NCBI GenBank assembly: GCA_031553775.1
Contig: JAVBLA010000047.1
Span: 68,941-132,940, forward strand
DNA: 64,000 nucleotides
Direction: 5' to 3'
Source: JAISFI01 sp031553775
GTDB lineage: Bacteria > Bacteroidota > Bacteroidia > Bacteroidales > Azobacteroidaceae
Shown: positions 36,956-47,200 of the stretch, in pieces
Layout: the number at the start of each line of letters is the position of its first letter
Numbering within the stretch: the first letter of the stretch is position 1
Notes under the pieces: model-generated
Told to the model about the DNA's origin: nothing
Database searches by the model: none
What the model saw: only the letters and a program-made list of their open reading frames with translations
Translations under genes and position numbers: made by a program

Positions 36956-37957
36956 TTACATATCATTCAGCAATGTAGCATATAATTCTATATGTACAGG
37001 TGCTGCTTTTTTCTCTTTAATTTGTTCTATCAGGATATCCACGGCCATCCGTCCCATTTCCGGAATCGGCTGTTGGATACAGGGAATCGGCATTTTTGAG
37101 AATTCGAAAGCCTCATTTTTGTCAAAACATACTACCCTGATATCTTCTGGAATTCTTTTATTCAGTTGTAACAATCTTTTGATACCAGACATAGAGATGG
37201 TATTTGTTGCAAAGAAAATGCCGTCGGCCGGATGCTCTCCCTGCGCCAATTCGTCAATAGACCGCATAATATCTTCCTGGATACTTTCGTAATGGATTTC
37301 TTTGATCATGTCCGGTTGAAAAATTCCTGCTTTTAAAAGGGCGTCCGTATAACCTCTTTTCCTGTCTTGTATATGGGGCAACTGGTTCTTATAAATCAAT
37401 AAGCCGATATTTTTACAGCCTGATTCGATTAGCAGTTTGGTGCCTTCGTACGACGCATGATAGTTGTTGACCACTACGTGACAGATTGGGATTCCGGGAA
37501 AATAGCGGTCTAACAGTACTATGGGAGATCCTGCTTTTTGCAGTTCGCCAATATACTTTTCTCCTTCTTCCGTTGGGACAATGATAAATCCATCTACCTG
37601 CCTGCTTTTTAATGTAGCGATCACTTTTCCCATTTTTTCGGTCGACTCATTTGTATTTGTTATGATGACGGTATAACCGAATTTTTCTGCGTATTCCTGT
37701 ATATGAAAGGCCAGATTAGCAAAAAATGTATTGGAAATATCGGCAACGATCAATGCAATAGTATTGGAACGGCCGATCCGTAGTCCTCTTGCCAGATTGT
37801 TCGGCTCATAATTCATTTCTTTGGCCGCCAATCTGATCTTTTCTGCAATTTCTTTACCGATACGCCCGGTTTTTTCTTTGCCGTTCAATACCAGAGACAC
37901 GGTAGCGGTGGAAACCCCTACTTTTTCTGCAATGTCTTTAAGCGATATTTTTGCCAT
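36956..37957 (-). CDS. LacI-family transcriptional regulator
   Basis: 333 residues from the ATG at 37957 (MAKISLKDIA), preferred over one 33 bases upstream because LacI-family proteins begin just before the helix-turn-helix. That helix-turn-helix and hinge read ISLKDIAEKVGVSTATVSLV (4-23) and then MNYEPNNLARGLR. A periplasmic-binding-protein-like sensor domain follows (NTIALIVADISNTFFANLA, then VDGFIIVP). It probably represses the flanking genes in the absence of a sugar ligand. It appears autoregulated, since a perfect palindrome lies inside its own promoter. Confidence 0.94.
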   Translation of the reverse strand: MAKISLKDIAEKVGVSTATVSLVLNGKEKTGRIGKEIAEKIRLAAKEMNYEPNNLARGLRIGRSNTIALIVADISNTFFANLAFHIQEYAEKFGYTVIITNTNESTEKMGKVIATLKSRQVDGFIIVPTEEGEKYIGELQKAGSPIVLLDRYFPGIPICHVVVNNYHASYEGTKLLIESGCKNIGLLIYKNQLPHIQDRKRGYTDALLKAGIFQPDMIKEIHYESIQEDIMRSIDELAQGEHPADGIFFATNTISMSGIKRLLQLNKRIPEDIRVVCFDKNEAFEFSKMPIPCIQQPIPEMGRMAVDILIEQIKEKKAAPVHIELYATLLNDM

Positions 37958-38097
37958 ATTCGGAATTATTATTCTGTTATCAGTCTGCAAGATAAGAAGT
38001 AAGAATAGTAAACAAAGCCTGATTTTTTATGCTTTTATGGTCGTTGTTTCTCTACTTCCAGATTAAAGTTACAATGACTTTTTTATCTAATTTTGTG

Positions 38098-38128
38098 CAA
38101 ATATAAAAGCTTAATCGATTAAGTGCAA
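38098..38128 (-). promoter_or_regulatory. Promoter of the lacI-type gene with embedded operator
   Basis: On the minus strand, TTG (plus-strand CAA 38126-38128), a 20-base spacer and TATATTTG (plus-strand CAAATATA 38098-38105) form a full-consensus Bacteroidetes promoter. The palindromic operator 38110-38123 fills most of the spacer. The predicted leader is about 135 bases. Confidence 0.65.
38110..38123. promoter_or_regulatory. LacI-type operator CTTAATCGATTAAG
   Basis: A perfect 14-bp palindrome with a central CG, lying between the -33 and -7 elements of the lacI-type promoter, where a bound repressor would block the polymerase. It shares its core with the site at 36926-36939. Confidence 0.7.
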
Positions 38129-38201
38129 CTTTTTTTGTATGTTATATAACATATAATTGATTTTTTAACATTTTATTAGGTATCCACATACAGGTGGGAT
38201 A

Positions 38202-40256
38202 TTATTCCGGAAAATTATTTTTAACGTCCTTGTAGCGGGATGCTTCTTTGATACTCATGAGTCTCAGATAATCTCCATGCAGCAGGAACAGTCGTCCTTC
38301 TTCATTCGCAACGATGATATTGGGCGATTTTCCACCACCCAGCCAGGTTCCGGCAGCTCCGGTTTCATGGGATCCTCCGGGTTGCACGATTCCCGCAGCA
38401 GTGTGATGAAAGGGTTGCGGATGAGCAAATACCGGTTGATCTTCGGTCCCGGTATTCTTCATAAACAGAGGAGTTCCCAAAGTTTTCTTTCCCAGTACCG
38501 GTAGAGGATAGCCTGTTTCCATGTTGGGGATTGCAGATCGTCTGCCGGTCCCGATAATCAAATCCAATTTACCGTCCTGGTCATAATCAAAGAAATCGAG
38601 CTTGCAGCGTCCGGTTCCGCCGGCAGGATCGGCACTGGTCAGGATGACAGACCCATCGTTCAGCAGGATTTTTCCTCCATCTTCCACATTATAATCATCT
38701 ATTTTCCAATAGATATGGAAATGGTCGTCATCGTCTATGGTGGCTAAGGCCAATCGTCCTCCGAATTTAGCTGTCGCAGCACGGCATCTCCACATGCCAT
38801 GTAAATTCAGACCTTCGCAGAACAGCGGGTGAGGAGCTTCCAGTTGGGGTTGGGTTCTGGTACCTTTATTTAAATAGATCGTATAACACCCGGTGATATC
38901 TCCCAGGATGAGATCCGGTAATCCGTCTTCATTCCAGTCTACTACCGTTGGGGAGACATAACCCCACCGGGATTCCTGGGCACCTTGCACGCTGCCTGCA
39001 TAACCTGCCTGGATATGAATGTCTTTCCCCGCAGCTTGAATTCGTTGTTCCGGCAGGAAACGGGGATTTTCCCGGGTTCCTATATTTTTATAAAACAAGA
39101 TAAATCCTTCGGAATTACCTACGATCAGATCTTCCAGACCATCGCCATCCCAATCGCAAACAGCCGGAGTAGGCAATGAACCGGCGTCCAGTACAGCGTT
39201 TGTTTCTAATACAGGTACAGGATCTTTATAGACAGGAGCTCCGGTACCTGTAAACTTTCCGGTAAAACGATAAAAATAAATGGCCCCTTCTCCGGATGCT
39301 ATCAGGTTGGAATAGCCTGCTCCCGAATTTCCATAGGCACATACAGCTGGTCCGATACTTGGATGATAAAGCATATTCCCGTCTTCACCGGCGATGAACC
39401 GTTGTTTGCCGATCGACCATCCCTGTAGGCTGTTCATAACCTCATAACAAGGGAACATTCCGCGCCCGGAACCGGTGATCAGATATTGTTTCCCGTCTAA
39501 CAGCGCAGGTGTCATCTGTCTCATACCGTAATAGACTTCCTTATTGCTCTCGGATATCTGCCGGATATTTTCGGGTTTTCCCGTATTCAGATCGGGTATG
39601 TGAGCCGCATACAGATAAGTATATCTGAGTCCCAGGGTAGAAACGCCGGCGGCATCATAAGGCCGCCATTCTTCGGTTGATGGATTCTGATTTTTATATT
39701 TTGGAGGAATGCTTAAGCCGTTGACCTCCAAAACAATTTCATAACTTTCACCTTTTTGATGAAAAGCGGTAATGCTTCTTGGATTACCCGGTATTCCCGA
39801 TATGGAAAACGAATTTTTCAGTATGAATTTTAATTTCTGTTTATCAAAAATGGTATGGTGAATCTTTTTCCCTTCTAACCAAAGGGCATGGATTTTTCTG
39901 TCTTCAGCTTGAAAAATGGTGCCATTCAGACCAAAGGATCCGTCTATTTTTATCGGAGATTCAAAAATAGGGGTTTCTTCTTCATTGTTTTTTAACCATT
40001 TAAATAAATACAATCCTTCTTTTTTAGATCCTGAGTTTCCGGAAATAAAAAGATCCGGGTATACTCCATCGAAGACAAAAACAGCCGCTATCGGATTTTG
40101 TCTGAGATAATTAAGGGACATAGGTCCGATACCTTCCGGAGCTGCCGAACGTAACGGCTTGATGTCATTTTCCGGCTTCATCGCTTGAGAATACAGAAAA
40201 ATAGTTGGCAGGCATAATAAACTGACAATGATTGTCAGGAATCTGTACATTTTCAT
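38202..40256 (-). CDS. Second secreted FG-GAP/VCBS-repeat propeller protein
   Basis: 684 residues with a signal peptide (MYRFLTIIVSLLCLPTIFLYSQA; an ATG two codons after the first is an equally good start). The N-terminal 330 residues form a beta-rich region with few recognisable motifs. The C-terminal half has calcium-loop repeats DWDGDGLED, DWNEDGLPD and DYDQDGKLD. The segment GSVQGAQESRWGYVS matches one in the 34.8-36.8 kb propeller protein, so the two are paralogues. No catalytic function can be assigned. It lies upstream of lacI in the same direction and has its own -7 element and operator-like site. Confidence 0.78.
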   Translation of the reverse strand: MKMYRFLTIIVSLLCLPTIFLYSQAMKPENDIKPLRSAAPEGIGPMSLNYLRQNPIAAVFVFDGVYPDLFISGNSGSKKEGLYLFKWLKNNEEETPIFESPIKIDGSFGLNGTIFQAEDRKIHALWLEGKKIHHTIFDKQKLKFILKNSFSISGIPGNPRSITAFHQKGESYEIVLEVNGLSIPPKYKNQNPSTEEWRPYDAAGVSTLGLRYTYLYAAHIPDLNTGKPENIRQISESNKEVYYGMRQMTPALLDGKQYLITGSGRGMFPCYEVMNSLQGWSIGKQRFIAGEDGNMLYHPSIGPAVCAYGNSGAGYSNLIASGEGAIYFYRFTGKFTGTGAPVYKDPVPVLETNAVLDAGSLPTPAVCDWDGDGLEDLIVGNSEGFILFYKNIGTRENPRFLPEQRIQAAGKDIHIQAGYAGSVQGAQESRWGYVSPTVVDWNEDGLPDLILGDITGCYTIYLNKGTRTQPQLEAPHPLFCEGLNLHGMWRCRAATAKFGGRLALATIDDDDHFHIYWKIDDYNVEDGGKILLNDGSVILTSADPAGGTGRCKLDFFDYDQDGKLDLIIGTGRRSAIPNMETGYPLPVLGKKTLGTPLFMKNTGTEDQPVFAHPQPFHHTAAGIVQPGGSHETGAAGTWLGGGKSPNIIVANEEGRLFLLHGDYLRLMSIKEASRYKDVKNNFPE

Positions 40257-40287
40257 GGTAATAGGTTTTTAATTTATTAATTTGTGA

Positions 40288-40295
40288 CAAACATA
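40288..40295 (-). promoter_or_regulatory. -7 promoter element of the second propeller gene
   Basis: CAAACATA on the plus strand reads TATGTTTG, a perfect TAnnTTTG, 32 bases upstream of the start codon at 40256. The adjoining operator-like sequence is placed as at the lacI promoter. The -33 element is not evident. Confidence 0.5.
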
Positions 40296-40297
40296 AT

Positions 40298-40325
40298 GCT
40301 TAATCGTTTTACCTATGCGTTAAGC
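40298..40325. promoter_or_regulatory. Degenerate LacI-type operator
   Basis: GCTTAATCG at 40298-40306 repeats the left half of the 38110 operator at nearly the same distance from the -7 element. The right half is degenerate (TTTTAC). A wider inverted pair GCTTAA / TTAAGC spans 40298-40325. Confidence 0.45.
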
Positions 40326-40511
40326 ATGTTAAATTAATTTAAATGAATAAATCTGCTTTTGAAATATCTTATTGACTTTGGAGCCGATTCTTATCCAATA
40401 GCAGTTTTCCGGAGGGATTGCAATTCAATTTCTAAGAATAAAATCCTTTCAAATTTCATCCGGAAAATGTTCGATTTTGTTCAAAAAAACAACTTCCGGA
40501 CAAAATCTGAC

Positions 40512-40527
40512 ATAATCGAACGATTAT
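40512..40527. promoter_or_regulatory. Palindrome ATAATCGAACGATTAT upstream of the plus-strand locus
   Basis: A perfect 7-2-7 inverted repeat about 28 bases upstream of the -7 element of the plus-strand genes, a typical place for an activator or repressor. Its TAATCG half-sites resemble those of the LacI-type operators but are spaced two bases wider. Confidence 0.5.
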
Positions 40528-40554
40528 CAAACATCTTCCCCCTGGTACGGGATA

Positions 40555-40562
40555 TACATTTG
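40555..40562 (+). promoter_or_regulatory. -7 promoter element of the plus-strand glycan locus
   Basis: TACATTTG is a perfect TAnnTTTG, 40 bases before the ATG at 40603. No TTG lies at the expected -33 position, so activation by a factor bound at 40512-40527 is plausible. Confidence 0.5.
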
Positions 40563-40602
40563 TACATCATTTTTATTTTATTAATCTCAAAATTTCTAAG
40601 TC

Positions 40603-41547
40603 ATGAAAAAAAATGTACTGTCGATTGTTGTATTACTTGTTTCAGCTCTTTGCTCCTTGTCTGCCCAGACAGATAAAACTCCCGATAAATTTAAATTCAG
40701 CAAATTGCCTTTAGGTGCTTGTCCTAATTTGATAGAAGAAGGTTATGCCGGAGCTAATCCTGCTGCCAATTATGCCGCCGCATCTACTACAACCGGATAT
40801 ATTATGCAGGGAGGGGCCGCCGCCTATTATCCTGCCAGTACTCCTGTTGTTAAAAGTGCATTGTCTGTTGTAAGTGGTGGAAATTTGGGAAATATCCTGA
40901 TGATCAAAGGGAAAGACTCAAAAGAAACCCGTGGCGTGGCTGCATCTGATGCAATTCCGGGATGGTGGAATTTATGTTTCTATGTTCCTAATAATATTGA
41001 ATACGGAACCTATCGTTTTACTGTTAAAATGCGGATCATATCGGAAGATGCCAGTTTGGTAGATCCGATTAAAATTATCCTGCAAGGTTTTGCCGGGGGT
41101 GGTTTGAGCGCAGAAACAGAAGCCTTTTACCTGAACGATCAGGGCTGGTGGCAGTATGAAGTAGACACTAATGCACCACTTGGAGCAGCCAATATTCCTG
41201 CCCGCCTGAAAATGAGTTTTGTAGCCGGAACAATGGATAAAATTGCCATCCTGATGCAGGATATTAAAATCACACTGAATCCAACCGGAACTCCACAAAT
41301 TGTTCAATTGCCTGATAATGACAGCCCGAATTCAAATATATCGGGACTTTCTTTGGAAAAATCTCCGGTATATGCTCAAGGTGGAAATATTATTGTTGAA
41401 AACGAAGCCGGCTCTCCGGTAGAAATATTCTCTGTTTCCGGTGCTTTATTGAAAAGCCTGAAAGGTACAGATAAAATGGAAATACCTATGTCTAAGGGAC
41501 TTTATCTCGTGCGGATGGGAAATGAAACATTCAAAGTAGCTCTCTAA
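40603..41547 (+). CDS. Secreted protein with sorting-tail-like C-terminus
   Basis: 314 residues. A signal peptide (about 1-21, LCSLSAQ) is followed by a beta-rich domain (about 60-230) with the look of a carbohydrate-binding jelly roll (IPGWWNLCFYVPNNIEYGTYRF, then GWWQYEVDTN). The C-terminus of about 65 residues (NIIVENEAGSPVEIFSVSGALLKSL, ending KGLYLVRMGNETFKVAL) resembles a T9SS type A sorting domain. No enzyme motif is visible. It is the first gene of the plus-strand locus and may be a secreted or surface glycan-binding protein. I do not recognise the family. Confidence 0.75.
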   Translation: MKKNVLSIVVLLVSALCSLSAQTDKTPDKFKFSKLPLGACPNLIEEGYAGANPAANYAAASTTTGYIMQGGAAAYYPASTPVVKSALSVVSGGNLGNILMIKGKDSKETRGVAASDAIPGWWNLCFYVPNNIEYGTYRFTVKMRIISEDASLVDPIKIILQGFAGGGLSAETEAFYLNDQGWWQYEVDTNAPLGAANIPARLKMSFVAGTMDKIAILMQDIKITLNPTGTPQIVQLPDNDSPNSNISGLSLEKSPVYAQGGNIIVENEAGSPVEIFSVSGALLKSLKGTDKMEIPMSKGLYLVRMGNETFKVAL

Positions 41548-41693
41548 TCAGATTCAAAAAATTAGTCATTTTCTTGCAATAGCATAATCCAGATTCACCA
41601 GGACTATGTTCATTGCGTATCGAAAATGCCCATTTTCAACCGAAAACCGGTCTAAACCAGTTTTCAATTTTTAATCATCAATTTTCAATTATC

Positions 41694-44225
41694 ATGAGGA
41701 AGTGGATATTTATAGCAGTCTGCCTGCTAGCCCTGCCTTTGTCTGCCCAGGTCAAGAACCTGGCAGTAGTGAACGAAGGCTCCGGCTGGATAGAGACTGC
41801 ACATATACCTGAACTGGATCATGCAGCATCTTTTACTTTGCAGTGTTGGATCAATCCTGCAGAATGGGTTTCCGGATCCGGAATTTTGGAACAGGTATCT
41901 TCTGCCGGAGGATGGAGCCTGAAATCGGGTGATAATCCGGGAGAGTTGCTGTTTTCCATGCCCGGGAGCAGTTTGTCGGGGGTAGCCGGAATTTCCGGTA
42001 CCCTGCCGGTAAATGCCTGGACACATCTGACAATCGTGTACGATGCTACTTCTGCAACTCCGGTCAGCGCTTATTTTAATAATGAAGCGGTAGGGGTTAC
42101 TATTCGTTCTCCTTTTCCTTCATCGGTTCAACCGTCGGATGATAAGCTGAAAATGCTTTCAGGATTCAAAGGGCGGATGGATGAGTGCAGGATCTGGCTA
42201 AAGGTACTTCCTCAGGGAGAATTCTTTTACGATAACACCCTGAACAAATATCACCCTTCGTATGCCTATTTACTGGCTTACTGGAAATTCGACCAGGCTC
42301 AGTGCGACCATATTGTGGATTATACTTTCCGCTATCATGGAACCATGAACCGGATATCCCGCAGGGAAGTGAACGATAATGCCTCGTTCAAATACCGGAT
42401 CGTAACGGGTTATACCAGTTTTAACCGTTTCATCGACCGTCCCAATATCAACCGGGATATGTACCTGATGACGAACGATTTGATCCTGCTTTCAGCCAAA
42501 GTGATGAGCGATGGTAAAGTATTTATGGAGTTTCCCGATAACCAGGGTACATTGACCAATGTAGATCACCTGCCATCGTATAACGGAAGAAACGGAGTCC
42601 TTTCTTTCAAAGGCCAGGGAGCTAAAATGGATGTGGGAGGGGAAACTTTCCTGGAAAATCCCGTCACTGCAATTAATAGCGCTACTTTTGAAGGATGGAT
42701 TTACATTGAACAATGGCAGGAAGGTGCTGCTTTGCTTAAAAAATACAAATCGGACGGACAGCAGATTACTGTCACCCTGGGAAGTGCTGAAAGCAAGTCA
42801 CTCTCTGTTAATGTTAACGGATATGAGTTTGTTTCCAATAACCAACTCCGGGAAAAAGAATGGATGCATGTAGCTGTGAAATTCGTACCTACTGCCAGCC
42901 GTTTCAACCGGAAGGTACTCTTCCAGTACAATACAGGAGCGGAAGTATATGCCGATGTTGCCCCTGCTTCCGGTACACTGGATAATCTTCCTCTGTTTAC
43001 CGATGCTTCTACGCTTATCGGCGAGAATTTCAATGGAAAAATGGATAAGATCATGATCTGGAGAACCAACCGGAGTGTATCGTCCGTGGCAAACGATGCC
43101 AATGGAGAATATAAGTTGCCTTCCGGTTCTTATGATGATATCATGCTTTGTTCTTACTGGAAAGCCGACGATCCGAGTAATCCGGGAAAAGACTCCCAGA
43201 GTTGGAAAGAGATTATTGCCTATATGCGCAAACAATACGAAGGTTACGATGGGTATAAGATTCGTTTCGGTCTGATCAGTGCAGAAGGAGAAAAATGGAA
43301 GAATATGATTGCGGATGCCGGAAAATTGAATACATTTGTTTCGGAAGTACAACGGATCCTTCCCTATTCCGACGGAGTCGATGTCGATTTTGAATGGGCA
43401 TACACTGCTGCCGAATTCAATTCGTACGGAAACATGGTGGAGAAATTGCGGGCAGTCATCCCTTCGGATAAAATATTTACATGTTCTTTGCATGCTGTAA
43501 GCTATAGCCTGGCTAAGAAATACATAGATATGGTCGATTATTTTACTTTCCAGATTTATGGACCGTCTCCTTATATCTATGCATATAGCGAATATGTAAG
43601 TGCTTACAATAAATTTATCGCTCAAGGTTTTCCAAAGGAAAAAATACTTCTTTCCATTGGCGTATTGGCTACAAACGATGCGAAAGCCGTAGTGGGGTAT
43701 AAGAATATTGTGGAAGCAAATCCGGATCTGGCTCCGGATGTAGATGGTGTCACACACAATGGATCATGGTATGTGTTTAACGGTGTGAATACCATCCGGA
43801 AAAAACAACAGTTTATTTTAGAAAAAGACCTGTTGGGAACGATGTATTTCGATATGGGAAATGATGTGAAAGTTTCCGATCCCAAGAGTCTGATCCGTAC
43901 GATGAACAGTGTAATTGCTTCGAATGTGGATTCTGTTATTACGGTTGTTAACGGGGGAAATACCTCCTGGAATTTTCCGCAGCAGGAAAAAATGTGCAAA
44001 ATTTATCCTAATCCTGCCCGGGAATATGTTACGGTGGAACTGAAATCGCCCGTTGCAGCCGAAGGAGCCATACACTCTATACTTGGCAAGTTAGTGTACC
44101 GGTTCGATATGCAGGATTCAGAGAAACAGATCAGTCTGGCAGGGATTCCCGAAGGAGCCTATATCCTTTCCCTGCAACAGAATGATGAATATTATCAAGA
44201 GAAATTGTTAATTAAAAATTTTTAA
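41694..44225 (+). CDS. GH18 endoglycosidase-like protein with two LamG-like domains and a T9SS tail
   Basis: 843 residues from the ATG at 41694, whose signal peptide MRKWIFIAVCLLALPLSA fixes the start. Two concanavalin-like LamG domains (about 25-200 and 300-465) precede a GH18 barrel (about 480-740) with the catalytic motif DGVDVDFE (560-567, acid Glu567), the SYWKADD opening strand and VDYFTFQIYG. The last 75 residues form a T9SS type A sorting domain (KIYPNPAREYVTVEL, ending EKLLIKNF). GH18 enzymes in such loci are often endo-beta-N-acetylglucosaminidases that release whole N-glycans; chitinase-like activity is the alternative. T9SS export would put it outside the cell or on its surface, suiting a first-acting enzyme. 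Confidence 0.88.
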   Translation: MRKWIFIAVCLLALPLSAQVKNLAVVNEGSGWIETAHIPELDHAASFTLQCWINPAEWVSGSGILEQVSSAGGWSLKSGDNPGELLFSMPGSSLSGVAGISGTLPVNAWTHLTIVYDATSATPVSAYFNNEAVGVTIRSPFPSSVQPSDDKLKMLSGFKGRMDECRIWLKVLPQGEFFYDNTLNKYHPSYAYLLAYWKFDQAQCDHIVDYTFRYHGTMNRISRREVNDNASFKYRIVTGYTSFNRFIDRPNINRDMYLMTNDLILLSAKVMSDGKVFMEFPDNQGTLTNVDHLPSYNGRNGVLSFKGQGAKMDVGGETFLENPVTAINSATFEGWIYIEQWQEGAALLKKYKSDGQQITVTLGSAESKSLSVNVNGYEFVSNNQLREKEWMHVAVKFVPTASRFNRKVLFQYNTGAEVYADVAPASGTLDNLPLFTDASTLIGENFNGKMDKIMIWRTNRSVSSVANDANGEYKLPSGSYDDIMLCSYWKADDPSNPGKDSQSWKEIIAYMRKQYEGYDGYKIRFGLISAEGEKWKNMIADAGKLNTFVSEVQRILPYSDGVDVDFEWAYTAAEFNSYGNMVEKLRAVIPSDKIFTCSLHAVSYSLAKKYIDMVDYFTFQIYGPSPYIYAYSEYVSAYNKFIAQGFPKEKILLSIGVLATNDAKAVVGYKNIVEANPDLAPDVDGVTHNGSWYVFNGVNTIRKKQQFILEKDLLGTMYFDMGNDVKVSDPKSLIRTMNSVIASNVDSVITVVNGGNTSWNFPQQEKMCKIYPNPAREYVTVELKSPVAAEGAIHSILGKLVYRFDMQDSEKQISLAGIPEGAYILSLQQNDEYYQEKLLIKNF

Positions 44226-44236
44226 TCTGAACATCA

Positions 44237-47200
44237 ATGAAAAACAAATCAATAGGCAGATGCTTGGGATGTTTGCTCCTGATGTCGTTTATGTGGCTGA
44301 ATGTGTCGGCACAGAACAGAACTGTTACCGGAGTGGTGACGGATGCCGGCCGGGAACCGCTTTCCGGAGTGAGTATTCTCCTCAAGGGAACAAGCACCGG
44401 TACTATATCCGATGTAGACGGAAATTATAGTTTGCAACTTCCGGCCGGAAATCAGGTCCTGGTATTTTCTTATACCGGGTTTTCAAAACAGGAAATTACA
44501 CCCGGCACACGAAACATAATCAACGTAGTACTTGAAGAAGATTCCAAACTTCTGGATGAAGTGGTAGTGGTAGGATACGGACAGACACGTAAGAGGGATC
44601 TTACCGGCGCAGTAGCCCAGTTACGGCCTACCGATGAGGAATCACAATTATTTACCTCGGTCGATAACCTTTTGCAGGGAAAAATTGCCGGATTGGCTGT
44701 AACAAACAGCGGATCGACCCCCGGAGGTGCCGTGTCGGTCCAGATCAGGGGGGCCAATTCGCTTCGGAGCGATAACCAGCCTTTATATGTGATCGATAAT
44801 ATCCCGATGGCTTCTACTGCGGAAGTGGCAGGGAATAGTATCGGTGACTTCCAGATGGCCCAGAACCCGTTGACCAGCCTCAATCCACAGGATATCGAAA
44901 GTATAGAAGTGCTCAAAGATGCTTCTGCTGCGGCTATTTATGGCGCCCGTGGAGCCAATGGGGTGATCCTGATTACAACCAAGAAAGGAAAACAGGGAAA
45001 GACCACCATCAATGCAAATATCAACCTGTCTATTGCCAATGCCACCCGTCTGCCGGATATGCTGGGTTTGGTCGATTATGCCAACTACCGCAATGAACAA
45101 GGCGGAAACCAACAGTATTTTTTTGAAGGAGACGAAATCCGCTACATTTCTTCTGGAGGTAGCTATGATCCGGCTAACCCGGAAAGTTATTCGGTATTGC
45201 AGGAAGTGAACTGGTTGGACGAAACTTTTCGCCAGGCATTTTCTCAGAATTATAATGTGTCGGTAAACGGTGGCGGAGAAAAAATGACCTATTACTTTTC
45301 CGGCGGATATAAAAATATCGAAGGTTTGGTGAAAAATACCGGTTTGAGTCAGGGTGATTTACGTTTGAACCTCAATTCCCAACTCAACGATAATCTTCGT
45401 TTGTTTCTGAACCTGAACGGTTCCATGAAGCAAAATGATATGATGAGCGGTGGTGATACCAAAGGAGGACCTTCCGGTTCCATCCTGATCAGCGCCATCA
45501 ATGCAGCTCCTCACCAGAAAGTGATCGATGCCAATACACAACCGGAAGACCGGTCGACTGCCCTGAGCTGGATTAACGATTACGACGATATCGCTATCAG
45601 TAACACATTCAGGGGCTCTTTGTCGCTCAACTGGAAAATATCTCCTGTTTTCTCCTATGAATTGAGATCGGGAGGTAACATTCGCTATGAAGACCGCGAC
45701 CGTTGGTTCGGATTACAACTTTTCAGGGGGATGAACGATAATGGTGTGCTGAGTAGTTCAAAGATAAAAGCCAATAACTACAGTGTGGATAACCTGTTGA
45801 ATTTTGATACGAAACTGGCTTCTTTCGTCCGCATGAACGGAGTGGTAGGTGTCAGCTACGAAGATTATAACTTTCTGAATTCCTTAGTTACCGGAAAAGA
45901 TTTTTATTACCATGCCCTTCGTACCAAAGGAATGGCATATGCGGCCGATGTGGCGATTTCCGAACCGATCCAGAGAGATTATCAGCTGGGTTCTTATTTA
46001 GGACGTGTAAACTTCTCCGCCTATGATGGACGTTACCTGCTAACGGCCAGCTTCCGGGCTGATGGATCCAGTAAATTTTCAGGAAAGAATAAATGGGGCT
46101 ATTTCCCTTCTCTTTCCGCAGCCTGGAGACTGGAAGAAGAACAATTCATGAAATCTGCCGACTGGTTGAGCCAGCTGAAACTTCGCATGGGTTGGGGGAT
46201 TACCGGGAACCAGGGAATCGATCCGTATTCTACCCTTGCAGGATATTCCCGTTTGCTCGATTATTCCGATGTGAACGGTAATAAGGAACTGGCTCTGGGC
46301 GTGAATAAAATACCCAATGAGGGTTTGAAATGGGAAACAACCGAAGCTTATAACCTCGGATTGGATTTTGGAATCCTGAAACAACGCCTGTCGGGAAGTG
46401 TGGATGTATACCTGAAAAAAACAAGGGACTTGCTCATCGATCTTCCATTGGGACTTTCTGCCGGTTTTACTTCTATGAGTGTGAACCAGGGTGATATTGA
46501 AAATAAAGGGATCGAAGTATCGCTGACCGGAGTTATTTTCGATAAAAAAGATTTCGGCTGGACGGTTTCCGGAAATATTGGCCTGAATCGCTCGGAAATA
46601 GTGAATCTCGGGTTACAACCGGGAACTTTCGGCAACCATCAGTTGACGGCTTATCTGGGACGCTCTATCGGCGATTACTGGAATGCAGTGAATATTTATG
46701 CCGTGGGCCATGCTCCGGGCATGTTCTGGGGATATAAAACCGACGGAATTATCCAATCGGATGAGGAAGTGGCTCATATAACTTACGAAAAAGGAAATAA
46801 ACAGGTAGGAAATGTTAAATTGGTGGACCTGGACGGGGACAATATTATTTCTGAAAAGGATATGACTTTTATCGGAGACCCGAATCCTGATTTTACCTAT
46901 GGTTTCCAAACTGCTTTCAATTATAAGAGACTTACCCTGAGTGCTTCGTTTAACGGAGTATATGGAAGGGATGTCTATAATTCGAATAAATTTTATGACC
47001 AGACACCTGCCAGGGGTACTAATAATATCAGGACAGATGCCTACAGGAATGCCTGGAGAGGAGAGGGGACAAGCAATACGTATAGTTCGCCCCAAAGTAC
47101 CTTACCACGCCTTTCCATGGATTATTTTGTAGAAGATGCCAGTTTCCTCCGCCTGAGCGACCTGACTATTGCTTATGCACTCCCGGCACAATGGATCAAA

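Larger units (their letters stand above)
40257..40602. other. Divergent intergenic regulatory region
   Basis: 346 bases between two divergent genes, without coding content. It holds a minus-strand -7 element, a degenerate LacI-type site, a separate palindrome at 40512-40527 and a plus-strand -7 element at 40555-40562. This is the switch point between the two glycan-related gene groups. Confidence 0.6.

Noticed and set aside
42798..43757. Long minus-strand open frame opposite the GH18 gene
   Set aside because: It is antisense to a well-supported coding region and shows no protein-like motif.
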